Below, one piece after another: positions 46,376 to 56,000 of a DNA stretch of 64,000 nt. Positions within the stretch are counted from its first letter, which is position 1, and each line of letters begins with the position of its first letter. The position numbers and the translations under genes are program-made. The stretch is from Stutzerimonas stutzeri (lineage in GTDB: Bacteria > Pseudomonadota > Gammaproteobacteria > Pseudomonadales > Pseudomonadaceae). The notes beneath the pieces were generated by a model. That model was given only the letters and a program-made list of their open reading frames with translations. It did not search any database and had not been told where the DNA came from. The stretch covers positions 1 to 64,000 of the forward strand of contig DGLA01000002.1 in assembly GCA_002387205.1 (NCBI GenBank), written 5' to 3'.

Positions 46376-46388
46376 CTGTATCCTCTGT

Positions 46389-46444
46389 AGGGCTCTTGCA
46401 AAACGCTGCTGCGCTCTAACTATCGTTGGGTTTTGCAAGACCCT
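46389..46444. repeat. Inverted repeat between rpmA and obgE
   Basis: TCTTGCAAAAC (46394-46404) and GTTTTGCAAGA (46430-46440) are perfectly complementary, with outer AGGG and CCCT extending the symmetry across one bulge. The 25-base loop is not obviously coding. It lies just after the rpmA terminator and 45 bases before obgE. It resembles a small remnant element or leader hairpin. Confidence 0.55.
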
Positions 46445-46489
46445 TATGTTCCTGTTTTCTAGCCCGTCCGTGCGGCGGGAGGCGTTCCC

Positions 46490-47707
46490 ATGAAATTCGT
46501 CGATGAAGTATCGATTTTTGTAAAAGCCGGCGACGGCGGTAATGGCATGATGAGCTTTCGTCGTGAGAAGTTCATCGAGAAGGGCGGCCCGAATGGCGGC
46601 GATGGCGGCGATGGCGGCTCCGTGTATCTGGAGGCTGACGAAAACCTCAACACCCTCGTCGACTACCGCTATACCCGTCGCTTCAATGCGCCCAATGGTC
46701 AGAAAGGTGGCAGCACGGAATGTACCGGTGCCAAGGGTGATGATCTGGTCCTTCCTGTGCCGGTTGGCACCACCGTGATCGATGCGGCAACCCAGGATGT
46801 GATCGGCGACCTGACCAAGGCGGGGCAGCGGCTGCTGGTCGCGCAGGGTGGCTGGCATGGTCTGGGTAACACGCGATTCAAGTCCAGTACCAACCGTGCG
46901 CCGCGCCAGACCACGCCGGGCAAGCCGGGCGATGCGCGCGATCTCAAGCTCGAGCTCAAGGTGCTGGCTGATGTGGGGCTGCTGGGGTTGCCCAATGCGG
47001 GCAAGAGTACCTTTATTCGCTCCGTCTCGGCGGCCAAGCCGAAGGTTGCCGATTACCCCTTCACCACGCTGGTGCCGAACCTTGGCGTGGTGAGTGTTGG
47101 TCGCTACAAGAGCTTTGTGATTGCCGATATTCCTGGGCTAATCGAAGGTGCCTCCGAAGGGGCTGGGTTGGGTATCCGCTTCCTCAAGCATCTGGCGCGC
47201 ACCCGGTTGTTGTTGCATCTCGTGGACATGGCGCCGCTGGATGAGAGTGATCCGGCCGATGCAGCTGAAGTTATCCTCAACGAGTTGGAGAAATTCAGCC
47301 CGGCGCTGGCGCAGCGTGATCGCTGGCTGGTCTTGAACAAGGCAGACCAGTTGCTCGAAGAGGATCGGGAAGAGCGGGTCCGCCAGGTGGTGGATCGCCT
47401 CCAGTGGACCGGCCCTGTGTTCGTGATCTCCGCGCTGGAGCGGGAAGGCACCGAAGAGCTCAGCCAGGCGATCATGCGCTATCTCGATGAGCGTGCGGTG
47501 CGTATCGCCGAGGAGCCAGCTTATGCCGAGGCGCTTGCTGAACTGGACCAGCAGATCGAGGACGAGGCGCGTGCCCGCTTGCAGGAGCTGGACGATCAGC
47601 GAGCGTTGCGTCGCGCGGGTGTCAAGGCGGCCGACGAGCCCGAAGATGACGATTTCGATGACGACGATGATGACGAAGGTGGTGCCGAGATTTTCTACGT
47701 GCGTTGA
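46490..47707 (+). CDS. obgE: GTPase ObgE/CgtA
   Basis: 405 residues. The glycine-rich Obg fold fills the first 158 residues (MKFVDEVSIFVKAGDGGNG). The GTPase domain has G1 GLPNAGKST, G3 DIPGLIEGA and G4 NKAD. The C-terminal tail is strongly acidic (DEPEDDDFDDDDDDEGG), as in gammaproteobacterial ObgE. It acts in ribosome assembly and the stringent response. GGGAGG precedes the ATG. Confidence 0.97.
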   Translation: MKFVDEVSIFVKAGDGGNGMMSFRREKFIEKGGPNGGDGGDGGSVYLEADENLNTLVDYRYTRRFNAPNGQKGGSTECTGAKGDDLVLPVPVGTTVIDAATQDVIGDLTKAGQRLLVAQGGWHGLGNTRFKSSTNRAPRQTTPGKPGDARDLKLELKVLADVGLLGLPNAGKSTFIRSVSAAKPKVADYPFTTLVPNLGVVSVGRYKSFVIADIPGLIEGASEGAGLGIRFLKHLARTRLLLHLVDMAPLDESDPADAAEVILNELEKFSPALAQRDRWLVLNKADQLLEEDREERVRQVVDRLQWTGPVFVISALEREGTEELSQAIMRYLDERAVRIAEEPAYAEALAELDQQIEDEARARLQELDDQRALRRAGVKAADEPEDDDFDDDDDDEGGAEIFYVR

Positions 47708-47814
47708 GTGCGTTCCATTGCCTCGTTGCGAAAGGCTGTAGCGAGTGGGTGCGGGTAGGCTCGTTTGCCTCCCGCCAAGTGGTTTGGCCGGATACCGATT
47801 AGAAGGCAGGATCG

Positions 47815-48933
47815 ATGCGGGACAAGGTGAGCGGCGCGCGGCGCTGGGTGGTGAAGATCGGTAGTGCATTGCTCACGGCTGATGGTCGAGGTCTCGATCA
47901 GGCGGCCATGGCTGTCTGGGTTGATCAGATGGTGGCGCTGCGCGCGGCGGGTGTCGAGTTGGTGCTGGTCTCCTCTGGTGCGGTCGCGGCTGGCATGAGT
48001 CGGCTTGGATGGACGGCCCGACCCAAGGCTGTGCATGAGTTGCAGGCAGCTGCAGCGGTGGGGCAGATGGGACTGATCCGTGCCTGGGAATCAAGCTTTG
48101 CGCGGTGTGCGCAGCAAACTGCGCAGGTTCTTCTTACCCATGACGATCTTTCTGATCGCAAACGCTACCTGAACGCACGCAGCACCCTTCGCACTCTGAT
48201 CGAGCTCGGCGTGGTGCCGGTCATCAACGAAAACGATACGGTGGTGACCGACGAGATTCGTTTTGGCGATAACGATACGCTCGCAGCGCTTGTGGCTAAC
48301 CTGGTCGAGGCGGACCTCCTGGTCATCCTTACGGATCGAGACGGCATGTTCGATGCCGACCCGCGAACCAATCCTGGTGCCAGCCTGATCAGTGAGGCGC
48401 GCGCCGATGATCCTTCCCTGGATGCCGTTGCCGGCGGCACGGGCGGTGCGCTCGGTCGCGGAGGCATGCAGACGAAGCTGCGCGCAGCGCGGCTGGCGGC
48501 GCGCTCCGGGGCTCATACCGTCATCATTGGTGGCCGGATCGAGCAAGTCCTAGCGCGGCTGAAGGCGGGCGAGCCCCTTGGTACCCTGCTTGCGCCTGAG
48601 CGCAGTCGGCATGCAGCCCGCAAGCAGTGGCTGGCTGGGCATCTGCAGACACGAGGTACGGTTGTTCTGGATGATGGCGCTGTGCACGCCCTGCAGCAAG
48701 GTAACCGCAGCCTGCTGCCGGTGGGCGTGAAGGCTGCACAGGGTGGGTTCCGGCGCGGCGAGATGGTTATATGCGTAGGGCTGGACGGTCGGGAGGTGGC
48801 GCGCGGGCTGGCCAATTACAGTGTCGCCGAAACGCAGCGGATCCTCGGGCGGCCGTCGGATGAAATCGAAAAGTTACTTGGTTATGTCGATGAGCCAGAG
48901 TTGATTCATCGCGACAACATGATCCTGATCTGA
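47815..48933 (+). CDS. proB: Glutamate 5-kinase ProB
   Basis: 372 residues, first enzyme of proline synthesis. The amino-acid kinase domain has VVKIGSALLT and the substrate segment GTGGALGRGGMQTKL; a PUA domain forms the C-terminal 100 residues (LPVGVKAAQGGFRRGEMV). AAGG precedes the ATG. It is followed nine bases later by creA. Confidence 0.97.
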   Translation: MRDKVSGARRWVVKIGSALLTADGRGLDQAAMAVWVDQMVALRAAGVELVLVSSGAVAAGMSRLGWTARPKAVHELQAAAAVGQMGLIRAWESSFARCAQQTAQVLLTHDDLSDRKRYLNARSTLRTLIELGVVPVINENDTVVTDEIRFGDNDTLAALVANLVEADLLVILTDRDGMFDADPRTNPGASLISEARADDPSLDAVAGGTGGALGRGGMQTKLRAARLAARSGAHTVIIGGRIEQVLARLKAGEPLGTLLAPERSRHAARKQWLAGHLQTRGTVVLDDGAVHALQQGNRSLLPVGVKAAQGGFRRGEMVICVGLDGREVARGLANYSVAETQRILGRPSDEIEKLLGYVDEPELIHRDNMILI

Positions 48934-48942
48934 GGTAGCTCG

Positions 48943-49401
48943 ATGCGGCTGGCAAAAGCTCTGATGGTGTTACTGATAGTGCCGGTGACTGGTATGGCTC
49001 GCGAAGTCGGCGAGGTCGATACGGTTTTCAAGTGGCTTGGGCCGAATCACAAGATCGTTGTCGAGGCGTTCGATGATCCGAAGGTGGAGGGTGTGACCTG
49101 TTATCTGTCGCGCGCCAAGACCGGAGGCATCAAGGGTGGGCTCGGCCTGGCGGAAGATCGTGCCGAGGCGTCCATCGCCTGTCGTCAGGTGGGTCCCATC
49201 CGGATGAGCGACAACCTCAAGGATGGCGAAGTCGTGTTCAAAGAGCGAACTTCGCTGGTGTTCAAAAGCATGCAGGTTGTGCGGTTCTTCGACGAGCCAC
49301 GAAACTCGCTGGTTTACCTGGTCTACAGCGACAGGGTCATTGAAGGGAGCCCGCAGAACGCCGTGACCGCGATTCCTATACTGCCTTGGGCTCAGCCGTA
49401 A
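48943..49401 (+). CDS. creA: CreA family protein
   Basis: 152 residues with a signal peptide (MRLAKALMVLLIVPVTGMA-REV). The CreA pattern is clear in FKWLGPNHKIVVEAFDDPKV, VTCYLSRAKTGGIKGG and NSLVYLVYSDRVIEGSPQNA. It is predicted periplasmic, and the function is unknown. It starts nine bases after proB, so it is probably co-transcribed with it. Confidence 0.92.
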   Translation: MRLAKALMVLLIVPVTGMAREVGEVDTVFKWLGPNHKIVVEAFDDPKVEGVTCYLSRAKTGGIKGGLGLAEDRAEASIACRQVGPIRMSDNLKDGEVVFKERTSLVFKSMQVVRFFDEPRNSLVYLVYSDRVIEGSPQNAVTAIPILPWAQP

Positions 49402-49454
49402 GGTTGAGCGCCTTTCTTCGCCGGCCCTGTTGTTTCGGTGGCGTATCGAAGACA

Positions 49455-49482
49455 TAAAAAAACCGGCCGAGGCCGGTTTCTT
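49455..49482 (-). terminator. Intrinsic terminator of rpsT
   Basis: AAACCGGCC / GGCCGGTTT stem with a run of seven T on the minus strand, just after the rpsT stop. On the plus strand it could also end creA. Confidence 0.88.
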
Positions 49483-49496
49483 CAAGAACGTACAGC

Positions 49497-49772
49497 TCAG
49501 GCAGCGGCAGCGCCGAGGGCCTTGATGTGGCCGTTCAGGCGGCTCTTGTGACGAGCGGCTTTGTTCTTGTGAATGATGCCTTTGTCGGCCATGCGGTCGA
49601 TGACAGGCACGGCTGCAGTGTAAGCAGTACGAGCTTTATCCAGATCTTTTGCGTCGATGGCTTTGACCACATTCTTGATGTAGGTACGAACCATGGAGCG
49701 CAAGCTGGCGTTGTGGCTGCGACGCTTCTCAGCCTGAATTGCGCGTTTTTTGGCGGAAGGGCTGTTGGCCAC
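49497..49772 (-). CDS. rpsT: 30S ribosomal protein S20
   Basis: 91 residues, MANSPSAKKRAIQAEKRRSH, ending HIKALGAAAA. The start is a GTG (49770-49772) with GAGGAG upstream. Non-ATG starts on rpsT are known from E. coli, where S20 represses its own translation, so the weak start may serve autoregulation here. It is divergent from murJ. Confidence 0.97.
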   Translation of the reverse strand: MANSPSAKKRAIQAEKRRSHNASLRSMVRTYIKNVVKAIDAKDLDKARTAYTAAVPVIDRMADKGIIHKNKAARHKSRLNGHIKALGAAAA

Positions 49773-49988
49773 CGTCGAACTCCTCGAAAACGTGGGATTA
49801 CAAAGCAAATAAGGCCGCGAATCATGCCGATGCCGCGCGGGCTTGTCAAGCCTGCTTGAAGATTGATGATGCTGGCCGGACAGAAAGGGTGTCGCTAAAC
49901 TCGCGGCCTCTTTATCTGTCGTAGTTGCCCATCGGTTCCGGTGGCTGGCACCTGAACGGACATTTCGCGGCAACTTCTAGGAAAACAA

Positions 49989-51536
49989 ATGACCGAGACA
50001 TCCGGTAAAGGCGGCTTGTTGCGTTCCAGTGCGGTAGTCAGCGTGATGACGCTGCTCTCCCGCGTGCTGGGAATGGTACGCGATATGGTGGTGGCGAGCT
50101 ACTTCGGGTCCGGTGCGGCAGCTGACGCCTTCTTCATTGCCTTCAAGATCCCCAACTTCCTGCGTCGATTGTTCGCCGAGGGTGCCTTTGCCCAGGCCTT
50201 TGTCCCGGTTCTTTCCGAATTCCGGACCCAGCGCAGTCTTGCTGAGGTCAAGCTGCTGGTGGATCGCACGGCTGGCATGCTTGGCTTGATCCTGACGGGC
50301 ATCACGGCGGTCGGTGTGCTGGCATCGCCGTACGTGGTCATGCTCTTCGCGCCCGGTTTCCATGACGATCCGGCAAAAATGCAACTGGCGGGCGAGCTGC
50401 TGCGCATCACGTTTCCCTATTTGTTGCTCATCTCCCTGACCGCATTTACCTCCGGTGTGCTCAATAGCTACGGCCATTTCGCGGTGCCTGGATTCACCCC
50501 GGTCCTGCTCAACGTCTGCATGATCACCTCCGCCGTATTCCTCACGCCCTATTTCGATCAGCCGATCATGGCGCTGGCCTGGGGCGTGTTCATTGCGGGG
50601 TTCGCCCAGCTGGCGTTTCAGCTCCCTTACGTGGCCAGGCTGGGATTGTTGCCCCGGCCTCGAGTGAGGTTTGGAGATGAGGGCGTGCGGCGCATCATGC
50701 TGTTGATGGTGCCGGCGCTGTTCGGGGTGTCGGTGAGCCAGATCAATCTGTTGCTCGACACCGTTCTGGCCTCATTTCTGCAAACTGGCAGCGTTTCCTG
50801 GCTCTACTATGCCGACCGCCTGTCGGAGCTGCCCCTGGGGGCATTCGGTATCGCCATTGGCACGGTCATCCTGCCAAGCCTGTCGCGCCAGCATGCCGGA
50901 CAGGACCCCAAGGCCTTTTCCAATACGCTTAACTGGGCGCTGCGCATGGTGCTTCTGGTCGGTGTTCCTGCCGCTTTGGCGCTGGGGGTTCTCGCTGAGC
51001 CGCTGATAGCCAGCCTGTTTTTCTATGGCGCGATGAGTGAAGAAGCGGTCGTCCAGTCTGCCAACGCCCTCGAGGCCTACTCGCTTGGCGTGCTGGCGTT
51101 CATGTTGATCAAGGTGCTGGCGCCTGGTTTCTTTGCGCGGCAGGACATGAAAACGCCGGTAAGGGTGGCAATCATCTGCATGATTGCCAACATGGGCCTG
51201 AACCTGGCATTCATCTGGCCGCTCAAGCATGTCGGATTGGCGTTGGCGACATCGATGTCGTCGATGCTCAACGCTGGGTTGCTGTTCTGGGGTTTATACA
51301 AGGCCGGGATATTTCAGCTGGCGCCGGGTTGGCCTGTCTTCATGCTGCGATTGCTGGGTGGCTGCGCAGCTATGGTGGCCGCGGTGTGGTGGTTGAACCC
51401 TCCTTCGGTCGAGTGGTTCGGCTGGGGTTGGCAGCAGCGTGCCGTGCAGCTTTCATTGTTGGTTGGGGCTGGGCTGGGCGCGTTTCTCGCCGGTTTGGTC
51501 GTGCTTGGGTTAAGGCCGCGGCATTTGCGTCACTGA
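49989..51536 (+). CDS. murJ: Lipid II flippase MurJ
   Basis: 515 residues with about 14 membrane helices. The conserved start GKGGLLRSSAVVSVMTLLSR and VLGMVRDMVVASYFGSGAAADAF contain the essential Arg residues of the MurJ cavity. It flips lipid II for peptidoglycan synthesis. It precedes ribF by 83 bases, the usual Pseudomonas order. Confidence 0.97.
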   Translation: MTETSGKGGLLRSSAVVSVMTLLSRVLGMVRDMVVASYFGSGAAADAFFIAFKIPNFLRRLFAEGAFAQAFVPVLSEFRTQRSLAEVKLLVDRTAGMLGLILTGITAVGVLASPYVVMLFAPGFHDDPAKMQLAGELLRITFPYLLLISLTAFTSGVLNSYGHFAVPGFTPVLLNVCMITSAVFLTPYFDQPIMALAWGVFIAGFAQLAFQLPYVARLGLLPRPRVRFGDEGVRRIMLLMVPALFGVSVSQINLLLDTVLASFLQTGSVSWLYYADRLSELPLGAFGIAIGTVILPSLSRQHAGQDPKAFSNTLNWALRMVLLVGVPAALALGVLAEPLIASLFFYGAMSEEAVVQSANALEAYSLGVLAFMLIKVLAPGFFARQDMKTPVRVAIICMIANMGLNLAFIWPLKHVGLALATSMSSMLNAGLLFWGLYKAGIFQLAPGWPVFMLRLLGGCAAMVAAVWWLNPPSVEWFGWGWQQRAVQLSLLVGAGLGAFLAGLVVLGLRPRHLRH

Positions 51537-51619
51537 TCGTCCCGGGCGGTCGAGCCAAGCCTGTCCGTGCCCGTCCCCTCGTGCGTATAATCGATGACTT
51601 TTCAATCAAGAAGTGCGGT

Positions 51620-52570
51620 ATGCAGCTGGTTCGAGGTCTTCACAACCTGCGGCCCCGGCATCGGGGGTGCGTTGCCACCATCGGCAATTTCGACGGAGTT
51701 CATCGAGGGCACCAGGCAATCCTGGCGCGACTGCGCGAGCGTGCGGCTGAACTCGATTTGCCAAGCTGCGTGGTGATATTCGAGCCGCAGCCGCGTGAGT
51801 ATTTTGCGCCAGACAAGGCGCCTGCCAGGCTGACCCGTCTGCGTGAAAAGCTCCGGCTGCTGGACGAGCAGGGCGTCGACCTCGTGCTTTGCCTGGCCTT
51901 CAATCGCCGCTTGCGTGAACTGAGTGCTGCCGAGTTCGTTCATGCGACGCTGGTCGAAGGGCTTGGGGTTCGCCATCTTGAAGTGGGGGACGACTTCCGC
52001 TTTGGTTGTGACCGAGCTGGTGACTTCGACTTTTTGCTCAACGCAGGCGCCGCGGAAGGATTCTCGGTCGAGGCCGCGACGACCATCGAGGTTGGCGGCG
52101 AGCGCGTCAGCAGTACAAGGCTGCGACAGGTACTGGCTGATGGAGACCTGGCACTGGCCGAGAAGCTGCTGGGTAGACCGTTCAGCATCACCGGGCGAGT
52201 CATGCATGGGCAGGCGCTAGGGCGCCAACTGGGTGCGCCGACCGCCAACATCCAGCTCAAGCGCAAGAGCACGCCTTTGAATGGCGTGTTTATGGTCAGC
52301 ACTGATGTGGATGGCAAGGCGCAGCCAGCAGTGGCCAACATTGGCATGCGTCCTTCGGTGGAAAGCGACGGCAATCCTCATCTGGAAGTGCATCTGCTGG
52401 ATTACAAGGGCGACCTCTATGGTCGCCTGCTGCGGGTAACCTTTCACCAGAAGCTGCGTGACGAGCAGCGTTTTGCCTCGCTGGAGGCACTCAAGACGGC
52501 GATCGAAGCGGATATCGCCGAGGCTCGCGAATACTGGCGAGCATCACCTTTTACCACGAGTCAGGACTGA
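51620..52570 (+). CDS. ribF: Bifunctional riboflavin kinase / FAD synthetase RibF
   Basis: 316 residues from the ATG at 51620 (MQLVRGLHNLRPRHRGCVAT). The FAD synthetase domain has TIGNFDGVHRGHQAIL and the kinase domain has GRQLGAPTANIQLKR and GVFMVSTDVDG. No strong ribosome site is seen. The stop TGA is followed two bases later by the ileS start, so the genes are coupled. It makes the FMN and FAD used by the many flavoenzymes nearby. Confidence 0.96.
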   Translation: MQLVRGLHNLRPRHRGCVATIGNFDGVHRGHQAILARLRERAAELDLPSCVVIFEPQPREYFAPDKAPARLTRLREKLRLLDEQGVDLVLCLAFNRRLRELSAAEFVHATLVEGLGVRHLEVGDDFRFGCDRAGDFDFLLNAGAAEGFSVEAATTIEVGGERVSSTRLRQVLADGDLALAEKLLGRPFSITGRVMHGQALGRQLGAPTANIQLKRKSTPLNGVFMVSTDVDGKAQPAVANIGMRPSVESDGNPHLEVHLLDYKGDLYGRLLRVTFHQKLRDEQRFASLEALKTAIEADIAEAREYWRASPFTTSQD

Positions 52571-52571
52571 A

Positions 52572-55403
52572 ATGACCGATTACAAAGCGACCCTCAATCT
52601 GCCGTCCACGGCATTTCCGATGAAGGCCGGTCTGCCACAGCGCGAGCCGGAGACCCTGCAGCGCTGGAACAGCATTGACCTCTACGGGAAGCTGCGGCAG
52701 ATAGGCGAAGGTCGCCCGAAATTCGTCCTGCACGACGGCCCGCCGTATGCGAATGGCAGCATTCACATCGGCCATGCGGTCAACAAGGTCATCAAGGACT
52801 TCATCGTCCGCTCCAAGACCCTGGCCGGTTTCGACGCGCCCTACGTGCCGGGCTGGGATTGCCATGGCTTGCCGATCGAGCACAAGGTGGAGATCACCTA
52901 TGGCAAGAACCAACCGGCCGACCTGACCCGCGAGCGCTGCCGTGCCTATGCGGCCGAGCAGATCGAAGGGCAGAAGGCAGATTTCATCCGCCTGGGCGTA
53001 CTCGGCGAATGGGACAACCCCTACCGCACCATGGATTTCGCCAACGAGGCTGGAGAGATCCGCGCTCTGGCGAAAATGGTCGAAGGCGGCTTCGTTTTCA
53101 AAGGCCTGAAGCCGGTCAACTGGTGCTTCGATTGCGGTTCGGCATTGGCCGAGGCAGAGGTCGAATATCAGGACAAGAAATCCGACGCCATCGACGTCGC
53201 CTTCCAGGTCGAGGACGCGGACAAGCTAGCGGCTGCGTTTGGTATTGCTGCGCTGAATAAGCCGGCAAGCATCGTGATCTGGACCACCACGCCCTGGACC
53301 ATCCCGGCCAACCAGGCGCTCAACGTACATCCTGACTTCGTCTATACGCTGGTCGATACTGGCGATCGCCTCTTGGTGTTGGCGGAGGAACTGGTCGAGT
53401 CCTGCCTGCAGCGTTATGGGCTGACCGGTGAAATCGTTGCCCGTTGCGAAGGCCGTGCGCTGGAACTCATCCGTTTCCGCCATCCCTTCTACGAGCGTTT
53501 CGCGCCGGTCTACCTGGCCGACTACGTAGAAACCGGCGCTGGCACCGGCATCGTCCATTCCGCGCCTGCCTACGGCGAAGACGACTTCCGCTCCTGCAAG
53601 CACTACGGCATGGAGAACGACGACATCCTCGGGCCGGTGCAGAGCAACGGCGTGTACGTCCCGGATTTGCCGTTCTTCGGCGGCCAGTTCATCTGGAAGG
53701 CCAACCCCAACATCGTCGCCAAGCTGGAAGAAGTCGGCGCGCTGCTCAAGCACGAGAGCATCCAGCACAGCTACATGCACTGCTGGCGGCACAAGACGCC
53801 GCTGATCTACCGTGCCACCGCGCAGTGGTTCGTCGGCATGGACAAGGTCGCCCACGACGGCAGCTCGCTGCGCCGCCGGGCGCTGGACGCCATCGAGCAG
53901 ACCCAGTTCGTGCCCGCCTGGGGCCAGGCACGCCTGCACGGCATGATCGCCGGACGCCCGGACTGGTGCATCTCGCGTCAGCGCACCTGGGGCGTACCGA
54001 TCCCGTTCTTCCTGCACAAGGAAAGCGGCGAGCTGCATCCGCGCACCGTCGAACTGATGGAAGCCGTGGCGCAGCGCGTCGAGCAGGGCGGCATCGAGGC
54101 ATGGTCAAGGCTGGATGCGGCTGAGCTGTTGGGTGACGAAGGGGCGCAGTACGAGAAGATCAGCGACACCCTGGACGTCTGGTTCGACTCCGGTACCACG
54201 CATTGGCACGTGATGCGTGGTTCGCACCCGATGGGTCACGACAACGGCCCGCGCGCGGATCTGTATCTGGAAGGCTCCGACCAGCACCGTGGATGGTTCC
54301 ACTCATCGCTGCTAACCGGCTCGGCTATCGACGGCCGCGCACCCTACAAAGGGTTGCTGACGCACGGTTTCGTGGTCGACGAGAACGGCCGCAAGATGTC
54401 CAAGTCGCTGGGTAACGTGGTCGCGCCTCAGGAGGTTACCGACACCCTGGGTGCCGACATCCTGCGCCTATGGGTTGCATCGACGGACTACTCCGGTGAG
54501 ATGGCGGTCTCCAAAGTCATCCTGCAGCGCAGTGCGGACTCCTATCGCCGTATCCGCAATACGGCGCGCTTCCTGCTTTCGAACCTCGACGGTTTCGATC
54601 CGGCGCAGCATCAGGTCCCGGCCGATCAGCTGATCGCGCTAGACCGCTGGGCCATCGACCGCGCCCTGTTGCTGCAGCGCGAGATCGAAGAGGCCTACGG
54701 CACCTACAAGTTCTGGAACGTCTACCAGAAAGTGCACAACTTCTGCGTGCAGGAGCTGGGTGGCTTCTACCTCGACATCATCAAGGACCGCCAGTACACC
54801 ACTGGTGCCGACAGCCTGCCGCGTCGCTCCTGCCAGACCGCGCTTTACCACATCGCCGAAGCGCTGGTGCGCTGGATCGCGCCGATCCTGTCCTTCACTG
54901 CTGATGAAATCTGGCAGTACCTGCCGGGCGAGCGCAACGAGTCGGTGATGCTCAACACCTGGTACGCCGGCCTTGCCGAACTGCCAAGCGATGTCGAGCT
55001 GGGGCGCGAATTCTGGGAAAAGGTCATGGCGGTGAAGGCCGCGGTAAACAAGGAGCTGGAGACCCAGCGCGCGGCCAAGACCATCGGTGGCAACTTGCAG
55101 GCTGAGGTCACCTTGTATGCCGAAGACGCACTAGTTTCCGACCTGGCGAAACTGGGCGGTGAACTGCGCTTCGTCCTCATCACCTCTGCAGTGAACGTGG
55201 CGCCTCTCGCCGACGCACCTGCCGAAGCCGTGCAAAGCGAACTACCGGGCCTGAAGCTGCAGATCAGCAAGACTGGCCATGCCAAATGTGGTCGCTGCTG
55301 GCACCATCTGCCTGATGTCGGTACTCACGCGGCTCACCCTGAAATCTGCGGTCGTTGCGTCGAAAACATCGAAGGCGCTGGCGAGGTTCGCCATTATGCG
55401 TAA
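52572..55403 (+). CDS. ileS: Isoleucyl-tRNA synthetase IleS
   Basis: 943 residues, class I synthetase. HIGH is seen in PPYANGSIHIGHAVNK and KMSKS in ENGRKMSKSLGN. The editing domain contains WTTTPWTIPANQAL, and the C-terminal zinc finger has CGRCWHHLPDVG and CGRCVENI. It lies in the ribF-ileS-lspA-fkpB-ispH group. Confidence 0.98.
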   Translation: MTDYKATLNLPSTAFPMKAGLPQREPETLQRWNSIDLYGKLRQIGEGRPKFVLHDGPPYANGSIHIGHAVNKVIKDFIVRSKTLAGFDAPYVPGWDCHGLPIEHKVEITYGKNQPADLTRERCRAYAAEQIEGQKADFIRLGVLGEWDNPYRTMDFANEAGEIRALAKMVEGGFVFKGLKPVNWCFDCGSALAEAEVEYQDKKSDAIDVAFQVEDADKLAAAFGIAALNKPASIVIWTTTPWTIPANQALNVHPDFVYTLVDTGDRLLVLAEELVESCLQRYGLTGEIVARCEGRALELIRFRHPFYERFAPVYLADYVETGAGTGIVHSAPAYGEDDFRSCKHYGMENDDILGPVQSNGVYVPDLPFFGGQFIWKANPNIVAKLEEVGALLKHESIQHSYMHCWRHKTPLIYRATAQWFVGMDKVAHDGSSLRRRALDAIEQTQFVPAWGQARLHGMIAGRPDWCISRQRTWGVPIPFFLHKESGELHPRTVELMEAVAQRVEQGGIEAWSRLDAAELLGDEGAQYEKISDTLDVWFDSGTTHWHVMRGSHPMGHDNGPRADLYLEGSDQHRGWFHSSLLTGSAIDGRAPYKGLLTHGFVVDENGRKMSKSLGNVVAPQEVTDTLGADILRLWVASTDYSGEMAVSKVILQRSADSYRRIRNTARFLLSNLDGFDPAQHQVPADQLIALDRWAIDRALLLQREIEEAYGTYKFWNVYQKVHNFCVQELGGFYLDIIKDRQYTTGADSLPRRSCQTALYHIAEALVRWIAPILSFTADEIWQYLPGERNESVMLNTWYAGLAELPSDVELGREFWEKVMAVKAAVNKELETQRAAKTIGGNLQAEVTLYAEDALVSDLAKLGGELRFVLITSAVNVAPLADAPAEAVQSELPGLKLQISKTGHAKCGRCWHHLPDVGTHAAHPEICGRCVENIEGAGEVRHYA

Positions 55404-55496
55404 CGGCAAGATCGCGCATGCGGGGGCGGTATTGCTGGCTGCGTGCCTCTCTTCTTCCCTGCGCCAGCGCACGAGCCGGCGCGTCGGGGTGGTGCC

Positions 55497-56000
55497 ATGA
55501 GCGCCCGTCTCGGCAAGCTCGCGTGGTTATGGCTAAGTGTCTTGGTGATCGCGCTTGACCAGGCGACCAAGCATTACTTCGAGGCCAATTTCAGCCTGTA
55601 CCAGACGGTCGAGGTCATCCCCGATTACTTCGCCTGGACGCTGGCCTATAACACCGGCGCAGCCTTCAGCTTTCTCGCTGATCACTCCGGTTGGCAACGC
55701 TGGTTGTTCGCCCTGATCGCGATCGGCGTCAGCGTTGTGCTGCTGGTCTGGATGAAGCGCCTGAAGCCTCACGAAACCTGGCTGGCTGTTGCGCTGGCGC
55801 TGGTGCTGGGTGGCGCGCTTGGCAATCTGTATGACCGCGTTGTGCTGGGCCATGTCGTCGATTTCATCTTGGTCCACTGGCAACATCGCTGGCGTTTTCC
55901 GGCGTTCAATATCGCCGACAGCGCCATCACCATCGGCGCCGTCATGTTGGCGCTGGATATGTTCCGTAGCAGTAAAGCGGGAGAAACGATAAATGAGTGA
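55497..56000 (+). CDS. lspA: Lipoprotein signal peptidase LspA
   Basis: 167 residues from the ATG at 55497 (MSARLGKLAWLWLSVLVIAL), four membrane helices. The catalytic aspartates are in NLYDRVVLGHVVDFI and FNIADSAITIG. It removes lipoprotein signal peptides. It starts 93 bases after ileS, a wider gap than usual, and overlaps fkpB by eight bases. Confidence 0.96.
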   Translation: MSARLGKLAWLWLSVLVIALDQATKHYFEANFSLYQTVEVIPDYFAWTLAYNTGAAFSFLADHSGWQRWLFALIAIGVSVVLLVWMKRLKPHETWLAVALALVLGGALGNLYDRVVLGHVVDFILVHWQHRWRFPAFNIADSAITIGAVMLALDMFRSSKAGETINE

